Shown here one piece after another: positions 21,869 to 33,944 of a DNA stretch of 64,000 nucleotides (within the stretch, counting starts at the first letter, position 1; every line of letters begins with the position of its first letter). The stretch is from assembly GCF_900324485.2 (NCBI RefSeq), contig NW_022872910.1, forward strand, positions 62,001 to 126,000, given 5' to 3'. Below the pieces are notes generated by a model. That model did no database searches. It saw only the letters and a program-made list of their open reading frames with translations, and was not told where the DNA came from. The DNA comes from Mastacembelus armatus. Taxonomy: Eukaryota; Chordata; Actinopteri; Synbranchiformes; Mastacembelidae. A program made the translations under genes and the position numbers.

Positions 21869-22321
21869 GGCCTCACAGCACAGTAGTACACAGCAGAGTC
21901 AGACACTGCAGCAGAGGAGATGTTCATGCTGATTTGCTTTTCCTCCACTTTGACCTTCAGTCCAGGAACTGGATTATTTAATACTTGTCCTGAATCAGAG
22001 TGTGAGATGAGGAACTCTTGTGGTTTTCCTGGATATTGGCGATACCAGAAGAAATAATCACCAGTTGACATTTTGGGGTATTTGTAGGACAGAGTGACAG
22101 TGCTGTCTTCTAAACTGAACTTTTCATTGTTGACTGGAGTCAGATCTTCACAGCCGACACCTGAAGGGAAACATAACTCTGTTATAACATGTTGGGAAAG
22201 TCTCAATCCAGAAATCACATTCAGGTAACACTGGAACTGAACTTCTTTATGCACAATCTTACAAACCTCTTAGAAACAATAGTAACAGTAGAGAAAGTAC
22301 ATAACAGTCCAATGGCAGCAT
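21869..22321 (-). CDS. TCR alpha/delta V segment V13 (A1/A2 hybrid)
   Basis: The leader exon 22267-22321 and intron are A1-type (MLPLDCYVL), but the V exon 21869-22160, after a shared GVGCEDLTPVNNEKFS start, continues as A2: [62 protein letters not shown]. Open frame, RSS 21831-21868 consensus (ACAAAAACC). The switch lies between the FR1 start and CDR1. It looks like a product of gene conversion or unequal exchange. No FR1 Cys. Confidence 0.92.
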
Positions 22322-22439
22322 GTTGAATGAAGATAATGTTTCTGGTTTGTGCCTTGAACTCTGTTGAATATGGAAGTTCCTCTCTTCTATAGTTCAGTTC
22401 CAGATTAGCTCCTCCCTGAATCTCTGTCTCCTCTTACAT

Positions 22440-24277
22440 CTGTGTTTTCTCTGTTACCCTTCTGTCTGTCAGTCTCACCAAAGGACAGAAGTTGGTAAGG
22501 ATGAGCCTCCATCAGCTGTTACAGGCACCAGTGTGTAGTCCTTAAGACTTCTTACGGTTGTGGTCTTTAGACAAACTATTACCTCTTTCTTATTAGAGCA
22601 GTCTGAGAATCTCTGTCTGTTTCATTCTGAGTCAGTATCTTAATGTGTTCAGTTTCATGTAGCTCAATAAAATTCACATCAGCTCTCTTGCTCCTTTTTT
22701 TGTTGTGAGACAATGACTGTATTGGAAAATTGTCCATATTGATCATATTGTAGTTGGTGTGGCAGATAAGGCCTGCTGTTCCTGAGGTGATTAATTATTT
22801 TAGGGACAAGATAACTAACATTATGCGATGTTTTAGTGCAAACTCCTCTGTTTTAGTTGATGTCCCTCTTTCTTCAGCTGTCTTCAATCAGTTTGAACCA
22901 ATATCTTTGTCTGCTCTGTCAGAGGTGGTACAGCACAAGAAACATTCTTATTGTTCTCTAGATGTAATCCCAACACGTCTATTCAGGGATGTTTTTGAAT
23001 CTGTCGAGTCTTGTTTCTTAGTGTTAATTCATGTATCTCTAACTACATGGGTAGTCCCAGCAGCATTTAAAAGAGCTCTGGCACAGCCTCTGCTTACAAA
23101 GACCAATCTACATCCTTCTGTGCTCTCCAATTATAGACCTGTATCCCAGTTGTCTTTTATGTCAAAGGTTTTAGAGAACATTGTTTTTACCCAACTTCAG
23201 TCTTTTTTAAGTGACAGTGGCACTGAGGAATAATAATGTCTGGAACCATGTGTGAGAATATGTGGTATGATTAACTGCTTTAGGTCTCATCTCACCTATA
23301 AAAGTTTTGCTGTAAATATTGATAACTACTCATCTTCTTCAACCCCCTCTCCTGTGGTGTCCCTCAAGGGTCTGTTCTTGGTCCCTTTTAGTTTTATTTG
23401 TACATGCTTCCACTGGAATCTGTCTTTAAGAAACAGTGCCTCTCTTTTCATTGCTCTGCTGATGATATTCAGATTCATTTACCTTCTAAAGCCATGAGAG
23501 ATATGTCTTACCAGGCATTTTTCCACTGTCTCTCCAACCTAAGAATATGGCTGATGTTTTAAATCTCAGTGAAATTTGATAAACTGATTAATTTAGTAGT
23601 GAAATCGAGCTTCCTCCACCTGAGGTTGCTAAGCAAGGTCAAGTCATTTCTGAAGTTTAATAATTTATTACTAGATTTGATTACTGCAATGCGTCAATCA
23701 GTTGTCCCTTTCTTGTCTCCAAATGGTTCAGAATGCAGCAGCTCGACTTCTAACAAATACATGTAAATTTGAGTGTATATCCCAGCTTTTGGCTTCTCTT
23801 CTCTGGCAGATGGTTCATTTTAGAATTGTTTTGAAGTTACTGGGTTTTGTTTTTAGGGCCATAAACAGTCTGGCTCCCTTCTGTCTCTCTAACCTTGTGC
23901 AGTGACACAAAACAACTTCATCTCTTAGATCATCATGTCAGTACCTTCTGGAGGTACCTAGAGCCAGATATAAGTCCTGGGTTGACCATGCTTTTGCCAT
24001 TGGAGGCCCTAGACTTTGGAATACTCTGCCTCTCAATGTTGAAGAAGCTATAGATTTGACTTCTTTTACATCTTTGCCTAAAATGTTTTTATTTTCCTTG
24101 GCTTTTAACACATTGTAGTGTCTGATACTTTGGTTTAATCCTTTTAATTCTTTGAATCTTTTTAAATTACATTTAATGACAATAAGTTATTACTTATTGT
24201 TTTACTTATACTCTGCCTATGTATTTTGGTCAACTGGATGTTGTTTTTAAAGTGCCATATAAATAAAGTTGATTTGG
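22440..24277 (+). mobile_element. LINE fragment (L2/CR1/Rex1-like), copy 2
   Basis: Plus-strand frame 22754-23233 contains LSNYRPVSQLSFMSKVLENIVFTQL and the preceding RT N-terminal region; frames 23252-23497, 23569-23766 and 23702-23905 carry later pieces. The 3' end is present (GTGCCATATAAATAAAGTTGATTTGG near 24270). More complete at the 3' end than the copy at 14.34-15.99 kb. Both begin at the same point upstream of an A1 leader (V9, V13). 24278-24773 shows no recognisable feature. Confidence 0.78.
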
Positions 24278-24811
24278 TCAGTCTAAATTCAAAGGCTTCC
24301 CTGCAACACCTTCCTGATCTTAATCCTCAGCTTCTTCTGGATACCTTTGATCTCCTCCTTGTTTCCAGACCTGATCAGTCTCTTTTTCTGGTTAAGAGGG
24401 AATTTTATTTCAGGTGTGACCTAGGGCTTGTTATTTGAGAAACCTACAGGTGGCTGACATGGTCTCACACAGAAAATGATGTAATGAGATATAAAAATAT
24501 GAGTAAATAGTAATAATAATGTGAGGCCATTAATGTCCTCCTAATGTGACTCTGGACTGTTTCTGTTTCAACAATATCATTTTATTTTTAAGTCAAATGG
24601 TTGTGTGAAACAGTTTTGATTTTAAAGATAAAACAGCATTGGAGAAGATGGACATTGGTTTATGTCTCTCACATTAGTTGATTTAATACCAGCTGTATGA
24701 TGCTCTTTAAATTTGACAGTGTGTGGTTCCCTCTGGTGGATGTTGTGGAGTATTGTGTTGTCTTTGCTCCAAAGGTTTTTGTACAGAGTTTTGGTGTTTC
24801 CTGTCACTGTG

Positions 24812-25320
24812 GGCTCCAGAGCACAGTAGTACACAGCAGAGTCAGACACTGCAGCAGAGGAGATCTGCAGATCCACTTGTTTCTCTTTTGAGTTAATGTG
24901 AGCGGAGAAATCTGAACGAACTGGATGAATCTGTCCTTGCTCAGTGATGTAGAGCAGGAACTCTGGTCTGGATCTCTGGTATTGTCGGTACCACTGGATG
25001 TTCCTGATAGCTCCCTCATATGTACAGGTCAGGTTGATGTTTCTTCCCTCTGCAACAGCTTCTTCTGTTCTTTCTGGTTTGATGCTGTTCATAGAACCCA
25101 TGGCTGCAAAATGAGCGATTTTCATGTCAGTTAATCTGAAAGAGATTCTAACATCAGGAACCTGAACCCAGGTTCTTGACTCTTTCACATGTGATCATTA
25201 AAAGGTTCTTGACTAAATCAGACCAAACATGTTGTTACATCAACAGGTTGAATGAGACGCCTGTTTGTGGTCAAACTCACCTATGAAGTGAGATAAAAAG
25301 AGAAAGAAGTAAAGCAACAT
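24812..25320 (-). CDS. TCR alpha/delta V segment V14 (family E)
   Basis: Leader exon 25281-25320 ([13 protein letters not shown] + 1 base); V exon 24812-25103 [73 protein letters not shown]. Both Cys and the FR2 Trp are present; open frame; RSS 24774-24811 consensus. FR3 ends [10 protein letters not shown], like family A/F, where V5 and V23 have [10 protein letters not shown], a small patch that may have been copied from another family. Its 3' flank (24278-24773) is unlike those of V5 and V23. Confidence 0.92.
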
Positions 25321-25567
25321 GTCTTTGGAGTTGTTGAAGTCAGACAGCAGATGAACAGTGTTCTTCCACTGCAGTAGAATGAAACAACTAAACAGTGTCT
25401 GCTGCACAGCTCTTCTCCTCAGCATCAAGCTGATTGGGCTTTGACTTCCTGCAACAAACCACTGAAGTTCAACAGTGTGTGTCTCCCTCTGGTGGATGTT
25501 GTGGAGTATTGTGTTGTCTTTGCTCCAAAGGTTTTTGTACAGAGTTTTGGTGTTTCCTGTCACTGTG

Positions 25568-26147
25568 GGCTGCAGAGCACAGTAGTACACAGCAGAGTCA
25601 GACAGCTGAAGCTTCTGGATCTTCAGAGGAACTGATGTCTTGTTGATTTCAGCATTAAATCTGTCTTTCTGAAAGTCTGGATCATTGTCTTCTGATCCAA
25701 AAGTGTCACGTCGCAAAATATACTTAGGAAAGTTATTTTCTTCTTGTTTATACCAGAATAAGTAGGAAGATGTAGCACTGGTCTCAAAAGTACAACCCAG
25801 TGTGGCTGTGTCTCCTTCAGCAGCAATGGCATCTCCTGTTGGCTGGATCACTCTGTCTTCTCCTTTACACTCTGGGGAAGAACAGAACATGCAGAGGAAG
25901 AGATGGATCAATGAAGATGATTGATGAAAGCAGAACAATCAGCAGGTTTAAAGAGTTACCTGGCAAAGAGACAGATACATAGACATGTAGAATGAATCTG
26001 ATTTTCAGGGATCATTGTCAGTGTGAACCATAAAAAGGGCTGATGTCAGCTCAGTGATGTGTTCAAATGTTTGAGGATAAAACATGTTGTACTTTCTATC
26101 TTACCAAAGCAAAGAGCAGCAAGAATAATCCACAGCCAATGTTCCAT
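25568..26147 (-). CDS. TCR alpha/delta V segment V15 (family D)
   Basis: Leader exon 26105-26147 ([14 protein letters not shown] + 1 base); V exon 25568-25871 [23 protein letters not shown]1 [11 protein letters not shown]2 [22 protein letters not shown]. Both canonical Cys; open frame; RSS 25530-25567 consensus. The CDR2 type is shared only with V32; the other D genes carry [13 protein letters not shown]. Confidence 0.93.
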
Positions 26148-26390
26148 CTGTCCAAGCAGGTTGAAATGAACAGGAGAAACTAGCTGATGTTCAACATTCA
26201 GTCTGAGAATTGTTCTTATTGACACAACGGTTGAACACAGGGCAGAAGTAGTGCACCGCCTACTTGATGATGTGGCCCTCTAGTGGAGGTAAACCGTTGA
26301 CTTCAACAGTGTGGGGAAAAGGCTTCCAGCAGCTTGTCAGTGTGTCAGCTTGTGTTTTTGTACAGAGACTGTGGGTTTGCTGTCACTGTG

Positions 26391-27015
26391 GGCCTCACAG
26401 CACAGTAGTACAGAGCAGAGTCTGTCACTGCAGCAGAGGAGATGTTCATGCTGATTTGCTTTTCCTGCACTTTGACCTTCAGTCCAGGAACTGGATTATT
26501 AAATACTTGTCCTGAAGCAGAGTGTGAAATGAGGAACTCTGGTGGTTTTCCTGGATATTGGCGATACCAGTAGAAATCATCACTAGCTGTTATAGTTTTG
26601 GAGTATTTGTAGGACAGAGTGACAGTGCTGTCTTCTAATCTGAACTCTTCATTGTTGACTGGACTCAGATCTTCACAGCCGACACCTGAAGGAAGAGATG
26701 AATGTTGTTAAAGATGATACTAAACTCTGATAGTCTGTTCCAGTGGTTTTCATGATTCCTGATTTTTCTATATTTTAGTTCAGATTTTAACAATTTGAAC
26801 AACAAAAATGAACAAACACAATAACAGACGTACAAACAGACCAAAGCAGGAACTGAAGTCAGTGTCCACAGTAGAGTTTGTACAGACTGACAAACTGAAA
26901 GTGACCCATAGCAGTAAAGCTCAGGTTTGGGTCTCATGTCTGATTCCTGCTGTAACCTACCTTTTAGTATGATCAGAACAAGAGAAAATATTCCACAGCG
27001 TTGCAGTGAGAGCAT
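26391..27015 (-). CDS. TCR alpha/delta V segment V16 (family A3)
   Basis: Leader exon 26961-27015 (MLSLQRCGIFSLVLIILK + 1 base, GTAGGT donor), intron 275 bp. The V exon 26391-26685 translates openly: GVGCEDLSPVNNEEFRLED, LSYKYSKTITASDDFYWYRQ, SHSASGQVFNNPVPG, KVQEKQISMNISSAAVTDSALYYCAVRP. FR1 Cys is Tyr. RSS 26353-26390 of the ACAAAAACA type. The leader is unrelated to A1 and A2 leaders although the V exon start is the same. Confidence 0.9.
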
Positions 27016-27098
27016 CTTACAGACAGTATCTGTGTTGTGTTTGCTTTAGATATTGAATGAATCTCACAGTGGGACTAGTTCTGCTCTTTGACAGATTT

Positions 27099-27106
27099 GC
27101 TCCTCC
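27099..27106 (-). promoter_or_regulatory. GGAGGAGC box upstream of V16
   Basis: Minus-strand GGGAGGAGC 84 bp before the A3 leader ATG; V20 (33935-33942) and V33 (63754-63761) match at the same distance. Confidence 0.4.
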
Positions 27107-27109
27107 CTC

Positions 27110-28150
27110 GACCTGTTCGTCCTCTGATATCACTGAACGTTATCGACGCTAAAATCACTCTGAACAGATAAACCTTTATTTTTCTGCTGGCTTTTCTTTT
27201 TGTTTCTTTTGGCATATTTATGAACATCCTCAAAGAATCCTGTGAAGTCTAGTCTCCAAATGGCAGCATCATCAGTCATTTACACATCATTTAAAATCAT
27301 GGTGAAACTGGTTTTATATAGTCTGGAGATGGCCTCATGTAGGACTTCAGAGACTGAACATTGTGCTGTGGATTTCATAAGTAATTGATCAAATTTGCTC
27401 CAAAAATGTGTGAGGTCTTCAGGCAGTCACTGTTTTCTACAAAATGACTGTTGGACAAACGCAGCATGTATTTGTGCCTGTAATTAAAATCAGTGAAGTC
27501 AGATGAGATTCTTATTTAGTCTATGGGCAGTTTTATCATGCACACACCAATCCAGCCTTCTCTCAGACAGACTGCCCATGTGAGTCTACACTAACAGTAC
27601 TTTGTACTGCATGCGCCTGGTAATCTCCTGGCTCCAAACCAGCTCAGTTTTGCTGTGGTTGGTACAATGATGGAGCTGATGGACTGTGCATTTGTACAAT
27701 GAGTATGTACTCAGTGTATCAGTACATCTCTCATTTCTACCTAACACTCAATACACTTCTCATTACAAAAGACACACTTTGCCACTTCTGTCATTAATGT
27801 GTCACTGAAATCAATGAGCTTATTTTTTTAATAGTTGTGGCCAAATCAAAGGATGTCAGATTTGGATCCACTCAGCTGCAGAAGGTCCATGAACTCCAGC
27901 ACTGACCTTGGCATTAACAGGCAAAACATCAGGACCAGCTCCTGACACACATTTTGATGGAAGGTGCAGCAACATGGTGGAAATGGACCTGAATTTGGGA
28001 GTATTATAATCCATGTGACCTCAAAGGTTCAGATGACCTGGGACTGATCCTTGTGGTACATCATAACAAATTTGAGCTTAGAATCCTGGAACCTTGTGTA
28101 ATGATCATAACTGAGACCTGATTACATCCACAAGTCACGGACAAGGCTAT
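27110..28150. other. A3 5' flank, no gene seen
   Basis: About 1 kb of AT-rich sequence repeated at 33945-35040 and begun again at 63765-64000. No open frame of note, no RSS, no recognisable repeat family. Confidence 0.5.
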
Positions 28151-28845
28151 GGAGCTAGCGTCTGCTCAACCCACCACAGTGATGTAGATGTGATAGCTCT
28201 GATAAGAGCTGCAGAGATGGACTGTGCATTTGTCCATCAGCTCCTAGTGATTTCCACCAATATCTTTAACATCTTCTTGGCACATGCTACTGTACCTGCG
28301 TGTTTGAAAACCACCACTTTCATCCCAGTGCCCAAGTAGACAAACATCAGCTGTCTGAATGACTACAGACCAGTCGCACTCACACACATCCTAGCCAAGA
28401 GCTTTGAAAGTCTAGTCCTGGGTCATATAACATCTAATCTTTCCTCAACCTTAGACCAACATCAGCATGTATGCAGGGCCAATAGATTCACAGAGGCTGC
28501 CATAAACACTGCCCTTTACAATGACCCACCTGGAGCAGAAGGGGGTGTATGTGAGGATGTTTTTCCTTGACTCCAGCTCAGCTTTTAACACCAGTATCCC
28601 CAGCAGACTGGTACTGTGGATTAAACAGTTTCTTAGCACTCACCCACAAATAGTGAGACTGACTCCCAACACATCCCCACCCCTGACCCTCAGCACTGGA
28701 GAACCACATGGATGTGTGCTGAGCCCCCTCCCCTGCTCCCTGTACAACTGAACACCTGTTCACGCTGCAAACACAATCATCAAATTTTCAGACAATACAA
28801 CAAAAGTTGGGCTGATCTCTAATGTTGATGAGACAGCTGATGAAG
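28150..28845 (+). mobile_element. LINE reverse-transcriptase fragment beside V17
   Basis: Plus-strand frame 28521-28751 reads MTHLEQKGVYVRMFFLDSS then SAFNTSIPSRLVLWIKQFLS and STGEPHGCVLSPLPCSLYN, RT motifs of a fish non-LTR retrotransposon different from the L2-like family above. Upstream scraps from about 28230 (FKTTTFIPVPK type) belong to the same element. It ends immediately before the 3' flank of V17. Copy at 36042-36660. Confidence 0.75.
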
Positions 28846-28937
28846 TCTGTGGCTCCCTCTGGTGGATGTTGTGGAGTATTGTGTTGTCTTTGCTCCAAAG
28901 GTTTTTGTACAGAGTTTTGGTGTTTCCTGTCACTGTG

Positions 28938-29377
28938 GGCTGCAGAGCACAGTAGTACACAGCAGAGTCAGACAGCTGAAGATTCTGGATCTTCAGAGGA
29001 ACTGATCTGGAATCCAGTGTGGATGAAAATCTCTCCCTGTACTCGTCTGGTGTGTTGCCTTCATCCAGTTTATATCTGCTCAGGATGAACGTGGGGCTGT
29101 TGTTTCCATCCTGTTTGTACCAGTAGAGAGTTGGTCCTGGTGAACTGCTGTTATACAGACAGCCAAGTGTTACTGCCTCTCCTTCAGTAGCAGTCACATC
29201 TCCTTCTGGCTGCAGCACGTTGTCTTTTTGTGCTCTGCATTCTGTAAAACACCAACAAACAGTGTCAGTGTGCTGTTAAAGAGTCATGTCAATGCTGGAA
29301 TGATATCAGAGAAACAGAGCTGTGTTCATACCAAGGCACATAGCAGCCAGCAACACTGAGATGAACAGAGGCGTCAT
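28938..29377 (-). CDS. TCR alpha/delta V segment V17 (family B)
   Basis: Leader exon 29332-29377; V exon 28938-29241 ECRAQKDNVLQPEGDVTATEG, LGCLYNSSSPGPTLYWYKQ, YKLDEGNTPDEYRERF, YYCALQP. Two codons shorter than V28 in FR3 (STLDSRSVP against STLDSTSRSAP). Both Cys present, open frame, RSS 28900-28937 consensus. The 3' flank is cut short by the LINE scrap at 28150-28845. Confidence 0.92.
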
Positions 29378-29650
29378 ATGTGCAGTGTTGAGGAACTGGG
29401 AGCTCCAGCCAGTATGAAGAAGGCTGTGATCTCTCTGTTTAGTCTTCATCAACACTAAGTTGGTGGATTAGAAGGAGGAGCCTGATCACAGTGACAGGGC
29501 TCATTCACAGCCCTGTGTTATTCCCCTGCTGACAACTTTACTCTGAACACAGTTTGGACCAGTCTCCTAAGTAATATAGAAATAATACAAGCAAAACTGA
29601 GAAGGAACATTTGACAAATGGGACTTTGTAAATTCTCTTCAGGATTTTTT
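29378..29650. other. B-C intergenic block, copy 3 (disrupted)
   Basis: Begins like the other B-C blocks, then lacks about 160 bp (from CAGTCTCC at about 29568), and at about 29652 is interrupted by a LINE. The rest of the block resumes at 31101. The 91-codon frame is therefore destroyed in this copy. Confidence 0.6.
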
Positions 29651-29651
29651 T

Positions 29652-31100
29652 CTCTTCAATCAGTCAGTCAATCAGTCTTTATTTGTATAGCACCTTACAA
29701 CAACTCAGGTTGACCGAAGTGCTTCACAACATTAAAAAAATCTAAAAAATAAAGGATATATACAATAATAAGGAATATAAAATACACCAGACACAGACAA
29801 TAAAAAAAATGGCAGGGTCGTGCTATTAACCAAAAGCCAGTCTGAATAACTGAGTCTTAAGTTTAGCTTTAAACAGGGGCAGGTCATTGATGGAACATAA
29901 TTCAATGGGTAGAGTGTTCCAGAGTTTGGGACCTGCCACTGCGAAGGAATAATCAACCCATTGTTTGTACCTCGATCGAGAGACCTCTAGCAAATGTTGT
30001 CCAGCAGAACACAAAGCTCTGCTGGGTTGGTGAGAACTTTAAATCTCTCATAAGTACGAAGGTGTCGTGCCATTGATTGGACTGAAAGTAAACAACAGAA
30101 GCTTAAATAGAATTTGGAATTATACGGGGAGCCAGTGGAGGGAATACAGGATCGCGGAGATATGATCATGCTTTTTGGTGTTAGTCAGAAAGTGGGCCGC
30201 AGCATTCTGAAGAAGTTGCAAGCGATGGATGCCAGCTTGGTTAATGCAACATAAAGAGCGTTGAAATGATCTAGCCGGGATCTAATGAAAGTGTGAATTG
30301 CTTCTCTAGGTCACTGTGGTTCAGAAAGGGCTTAACCTTTGCAAGGAGGCATAGCTGAAAAAAACTTGCCTTCACAACAGAATTAATTTGTTTATGGAAG
30401 TTTAAGTTATTGTCTAAGGCCACCCCCAGGTTTTTGACCGTGAAGTGTCAGAGAGTCAAAACCAGAAGCCTCAAAACTGGGACGGTTGGGGGTGCCAATG
30501 AGAATATACTCTGTCTTGCGCTCGTTCAAGTCTGTCTTGCGCTCAGAAAGTTCTGAGATAACCAGATTTTGATGTCATCCAAACACCTCCAGACGAATAT
30601 GAGTGTGTCAGAACAGTTAGAAACAACTGGCAGGTAGATCGGTAAATCATCTGCATACAGATGAAAGGAGACGTTGTATTTTGTGATAATCGATCCTAAT
30701 GGTAACATGTACAAAGAGAATAAAACAGGGCCCAGAATGGAGCCCTGTGGCACACCAGAGGTCAGGAAAGCTGGAGAGAAGGAAAGGTCGCCAATCATGA
30801 CAGGAAAGGTTCTATTCATTAAATCGGACCTGAACCACTTGTAGTACAGGTCCCTGAAGGCCAACTAGGTGTGATAAATGTGTCAGGGGGATGGAGTGAC
30901 CCACAGTATCAAATGCTGTGGTGAGGTCCAGCATTACTAGCAGCACAAGTTTCTTAGAATCCAGGGACAGGAGGATATCATTCTGAACCTTCAGGAGAGT
31001 GGATTCAGTACTGTGCCAAGTTCTAAAGCCAGATTGTAATTTTTCAAAGATATAATTATTTTCCAAAAATGAATGAAGCTGTATGAAAACAACTTTTGCT
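29652..31100 (-). mobile_element. LINE insertion inside the B-C block
   Basis: Minus-strand frames give LVMLDLTTAFDTVGHSIPL (within 30812-31321), then [22 protein letters not shown] and FHLYADDLPIYLP (30526-30864), then C-terminal scraps to the 3' end TTTATTTGTATAGCACCTTAC at about 29680. The element is 5'-truncated. It lies between TCTCTTCAAT and GGTGGATTTG, which in other copies are about 30 bp apart, so the insertion removed a little target sequence. Not present at V21-V22. Confidence 0.82.
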
Positions 31101-31635
31101 GGTGGATTTGTTGTTGAAGCTTCAATCAAAAATGTTGAAAGTTGATAAAAATCTTCAGCTGTGAAAGTTTGAATCTTTTGTTGTTTTGAGTTTTTCTGTG
31201 TATTTTGATGTCTGAACATATAAACTAGTGATGTCAGTGTGTTATTAGTTAATACTTTAGTGTGAATTTGGGCTGTAGTTCTCCATGTTTCCAAGGATGG
31301 TGAACAATGGAAGGAGCTCATTGTGGCCTAATGACCCACAGTGTATGAAGAGGATTAACTGAGTAAGTCAGAGTCTGTTTATTTGTTTTCATGGTCTCTT
31401 GTGTCTGAAGCATCAACAGTTGGTTTGTCATTGATATGGATTTGCTGCTGATGTGAATCCTCCCCCAGTGTTTCATTAGCAGCTGTAACCACAGGGACTC
31501 TGATCAAACAGGAATGAGCAGAATAAATCTGATATGAAGCTGTGGTTTGAATCCCACTTCCCTCCTCTTTGAAGAGTAGTCAGATATCTGTGTTCAGGTT
31601 TTTGTACAGACTCTTCTACACTTTGTATCACTGTG

Positions 31636-32158
31636 TTTCTAGAGCACAGTAGTAGAGAGCTGTGTCTGCCAGGGTTAGACTCTTTATGGTCAGTTCAGTT
31701 GATGTATCTGATGTTTGGGATTCATATCGATTATCAGGAATATATTGACCTGTGTATCCTTTGGCTCCTTTCCTGAGTATAAACTGAGGAGCTTCCAGGT
31801 CTGAATGATGTTTGTACCAGTAAAGATCAACACCAGTTGCAGCTGTTTGATAGCGACATGTGAGTTTGACAGATTCTCCTTCTCTTCCAGTGACTTCATC
31901 TTCTACAGGAGAGATTGTGTTTCCAGCTGTTAGTCCTGGAAAAAGTAGAGAAAATGAAGCCATTAGACGAACATTGTCCACGAGGCTGAGAGGAGAAGAC
32001 AGTGGAAAATGTCAGTGTACAGTGTTACGCTGTGGACACAAACTGTTGACCAGGACTTCCTGCCAAAGACAAATTCATTGCGAGGTTGAATGAGACGCCT
32101 GTTTGTGGTCAAACTCACCTATAAAGTGAGATAAAAAGAGAAAGAAGTAAAGCAACAT
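31636..32158 (-). CDS. TCR alpha/delta V segment V18 (family C)
   Basis: Leader exon 32119-32158; V exon 31636-31935 GLTAGNTISPVEDEVTG, CDR1 QTAATGVDLY, CDR2 KGAKGYTGQY (one codon shorter than V22), YYCALET. Canonical Cys pair and WYKHH; open frame; RSS 31597-31635, 23-bp spacer. CDR1 matches V3 almost exactly, CDR2 resembles V25 (KGAKGNTGQY): a patchwork of C-family CDRs. Confidence 0.93.
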
Positions 32159-32406
32159 GTCTTTGGAGTTGTTGAAGTCAGACAGCAGATGAACAGTGTT
32201 CTTCCACTGCAGTAGAATGAAAACAACTAAACAGTGTCTGCTGCACAGCTCTTCTCCTCAGCATCAAGCTGATTGGGCTTTGACTTCCTGCAACAAACCA
32301 CAGAAGTTTAACAGTGTGTGTCTCCCTCTGGTGGATGTTGTGGAGTATTGTGTTGTCTTTGCTCCAAAGGTTTTTGTACAGAGTTTTGGTGTTTCCTGTC
32401 ACTGTG

Positions 32407-32983
32407 GGCTCCAGAGCACAGTAGTACACAGCAGAGTCAGACAGCTGAAGCTTCTGGATCTTCAGAGGAACTGATGTCTTGTTGATTTCAGCATTAAATC
32501 TGTCTTTGTGAAAGTCTGGAGCTTTTTCTACTGATGTGGAGAAAGATTTCATCATGTACTTTGGGAAATCGTTTTCTTCTTGTTCATACCAGAACAAAGT
32601 GGGACTTGGATTATTGGTCTCAAAAGTACAACCCAGTGTGGCTGTGTCTCCTTCAGCAGCAATGACATCTCCTGTTGGCTGGATCACTCTGTCTTCTCCT
32701 TTACACTCTGGGGAAGAACAGAACATGCAGAGGAAGAGATGGATCAATGAAGATGATTGATGAAAGCAGAACAATCAGCAGGTTTAAAGAGTTACCTGGC
32801 AAAGAGACAGATACATAGACATGTAGAATGAATCTGATTTTCAGGGATCATTGTCAGTGTGAACCATAAAAAGGGCTGATGTCAGCTCAGTGATGTGTTC
32901 AAATGTTTGAGGATAAAACATGTTGTACTTTCTATCTTACCAAAGCAAAGAGCAGCAAGAATAATCCACAGCCAATGTTCCAT
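32407..32983 (-). CDS. TCR alpha/delta V segment V19 (family D)
   Basis: Leader exon 32941-32983; V exon 32407-32707 [23 protein letters not shown]1 [21 protein letters not shown] (Lys to Glu after the FR2 Tyr), CDR2 [28 protein letters not shown]. Open frame; RSS 32369-32406 consensus. Tandem counterpart of V15 with a 6.84-kb period, but with the other D-type CDR2. Confidence 0.92.
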
Positions 32984-33226
32984 CTGTCCAAGCAGGTTGA
33001 AATGAACAGGAGAAACTAGCTGATGTTCAACATTCAGTCTGAGAATTGTTCTTATTGACACAACGGTTGAACACAGGGCAGAAGTAGAGCACCGCCTACT
33101 TGATAATGTGGCCCTCTAGTGGAGGTAAACCGTTGACTTCAACAGTGTGGAAAAAAGGCTTCCAGCAGCTTGTCAGTGTGTCAGCTTGTGTTTTTGTACA
33201 GAGACTGTGGGTTTGCTGTCACTGTG

Positions 33227-33851
33227 GGCCTCACAGCACAGTAGTACAGAGCAGAGTCTGTCACTGCAGCAGAGGAGATGTTCATGCTGATTTGCTTTTC
33301 CTGCACTTTGACCTTCAGTCCAGGAACTGGATTATTAAATACTTGTCCTGAAGCAGAGTGTGAGATGAGGAACTCTGGTGGTTTTCCTGGATATTGGCGA
33401 TACCAGAAGAAATAATCACTAGCTGTTATAGTTTTGGAGTATTTGTAGGACAGAGTGACAGTGCTGTCTTCTAATCTGAACTCTTCATTGATGACTGGAC
33501 TCAGATCTTCACAGCCGACACCTGAAGGAAGAGATGAATGTTGTTAAAGATGATACTAAACTCTGATAGTCTGTTCCAGTGGTTTTCATGATTCCTGATT
33601 TTTCTATATTTTAGTTCAGATTTTAACAATTTGAACAACAAAAATGAACAAACACAATAACAGACGTACAAACAGACCAAAGCAGGAACTGAAGTCAGTG
33701 TCCACAGTAGAGTTTGTACAGACTGACAAACTGAAAGTAACCCATAGCAGTAAAGCTCAGGTTTGGGTCTCATGTCTGATTCTTCCTGTAACCTACCTTT
33801 TAGTATGATCAGAACAAGAGAAAATATTCCACAGCGTTGCAGTGAGAGCAT
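33227..33851 (-). CDS. TCR alpha/delta V segment V20 (family A3)
   Basis: Leader exon 33797-33851 (MLSLQRCGIFSLVLIILK + 1 base); V exon 33227-33521 GVGCEDLSPVINEEFRLED, LSYKYSKTITASDYFFWYRQ, SHSASGQVFNNPVPG, YYCAVRP. No FR1 Cys. Open frame; RSS 33189-33226 (ACAAAAACA). Differs from V16 by only a few residues, two of them in CDR1 (DDFY against DYFF). Confidence 0.9.
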
Positions 33852-33944
33852 CTTACAGACAGTATCTGTGTTGTGTTTGCTTTAGATATTGAATGAATCT
33901 CACAGTGGGACTAGTTCTGCTCTTTGACAGATTTGCTCCTCCCT

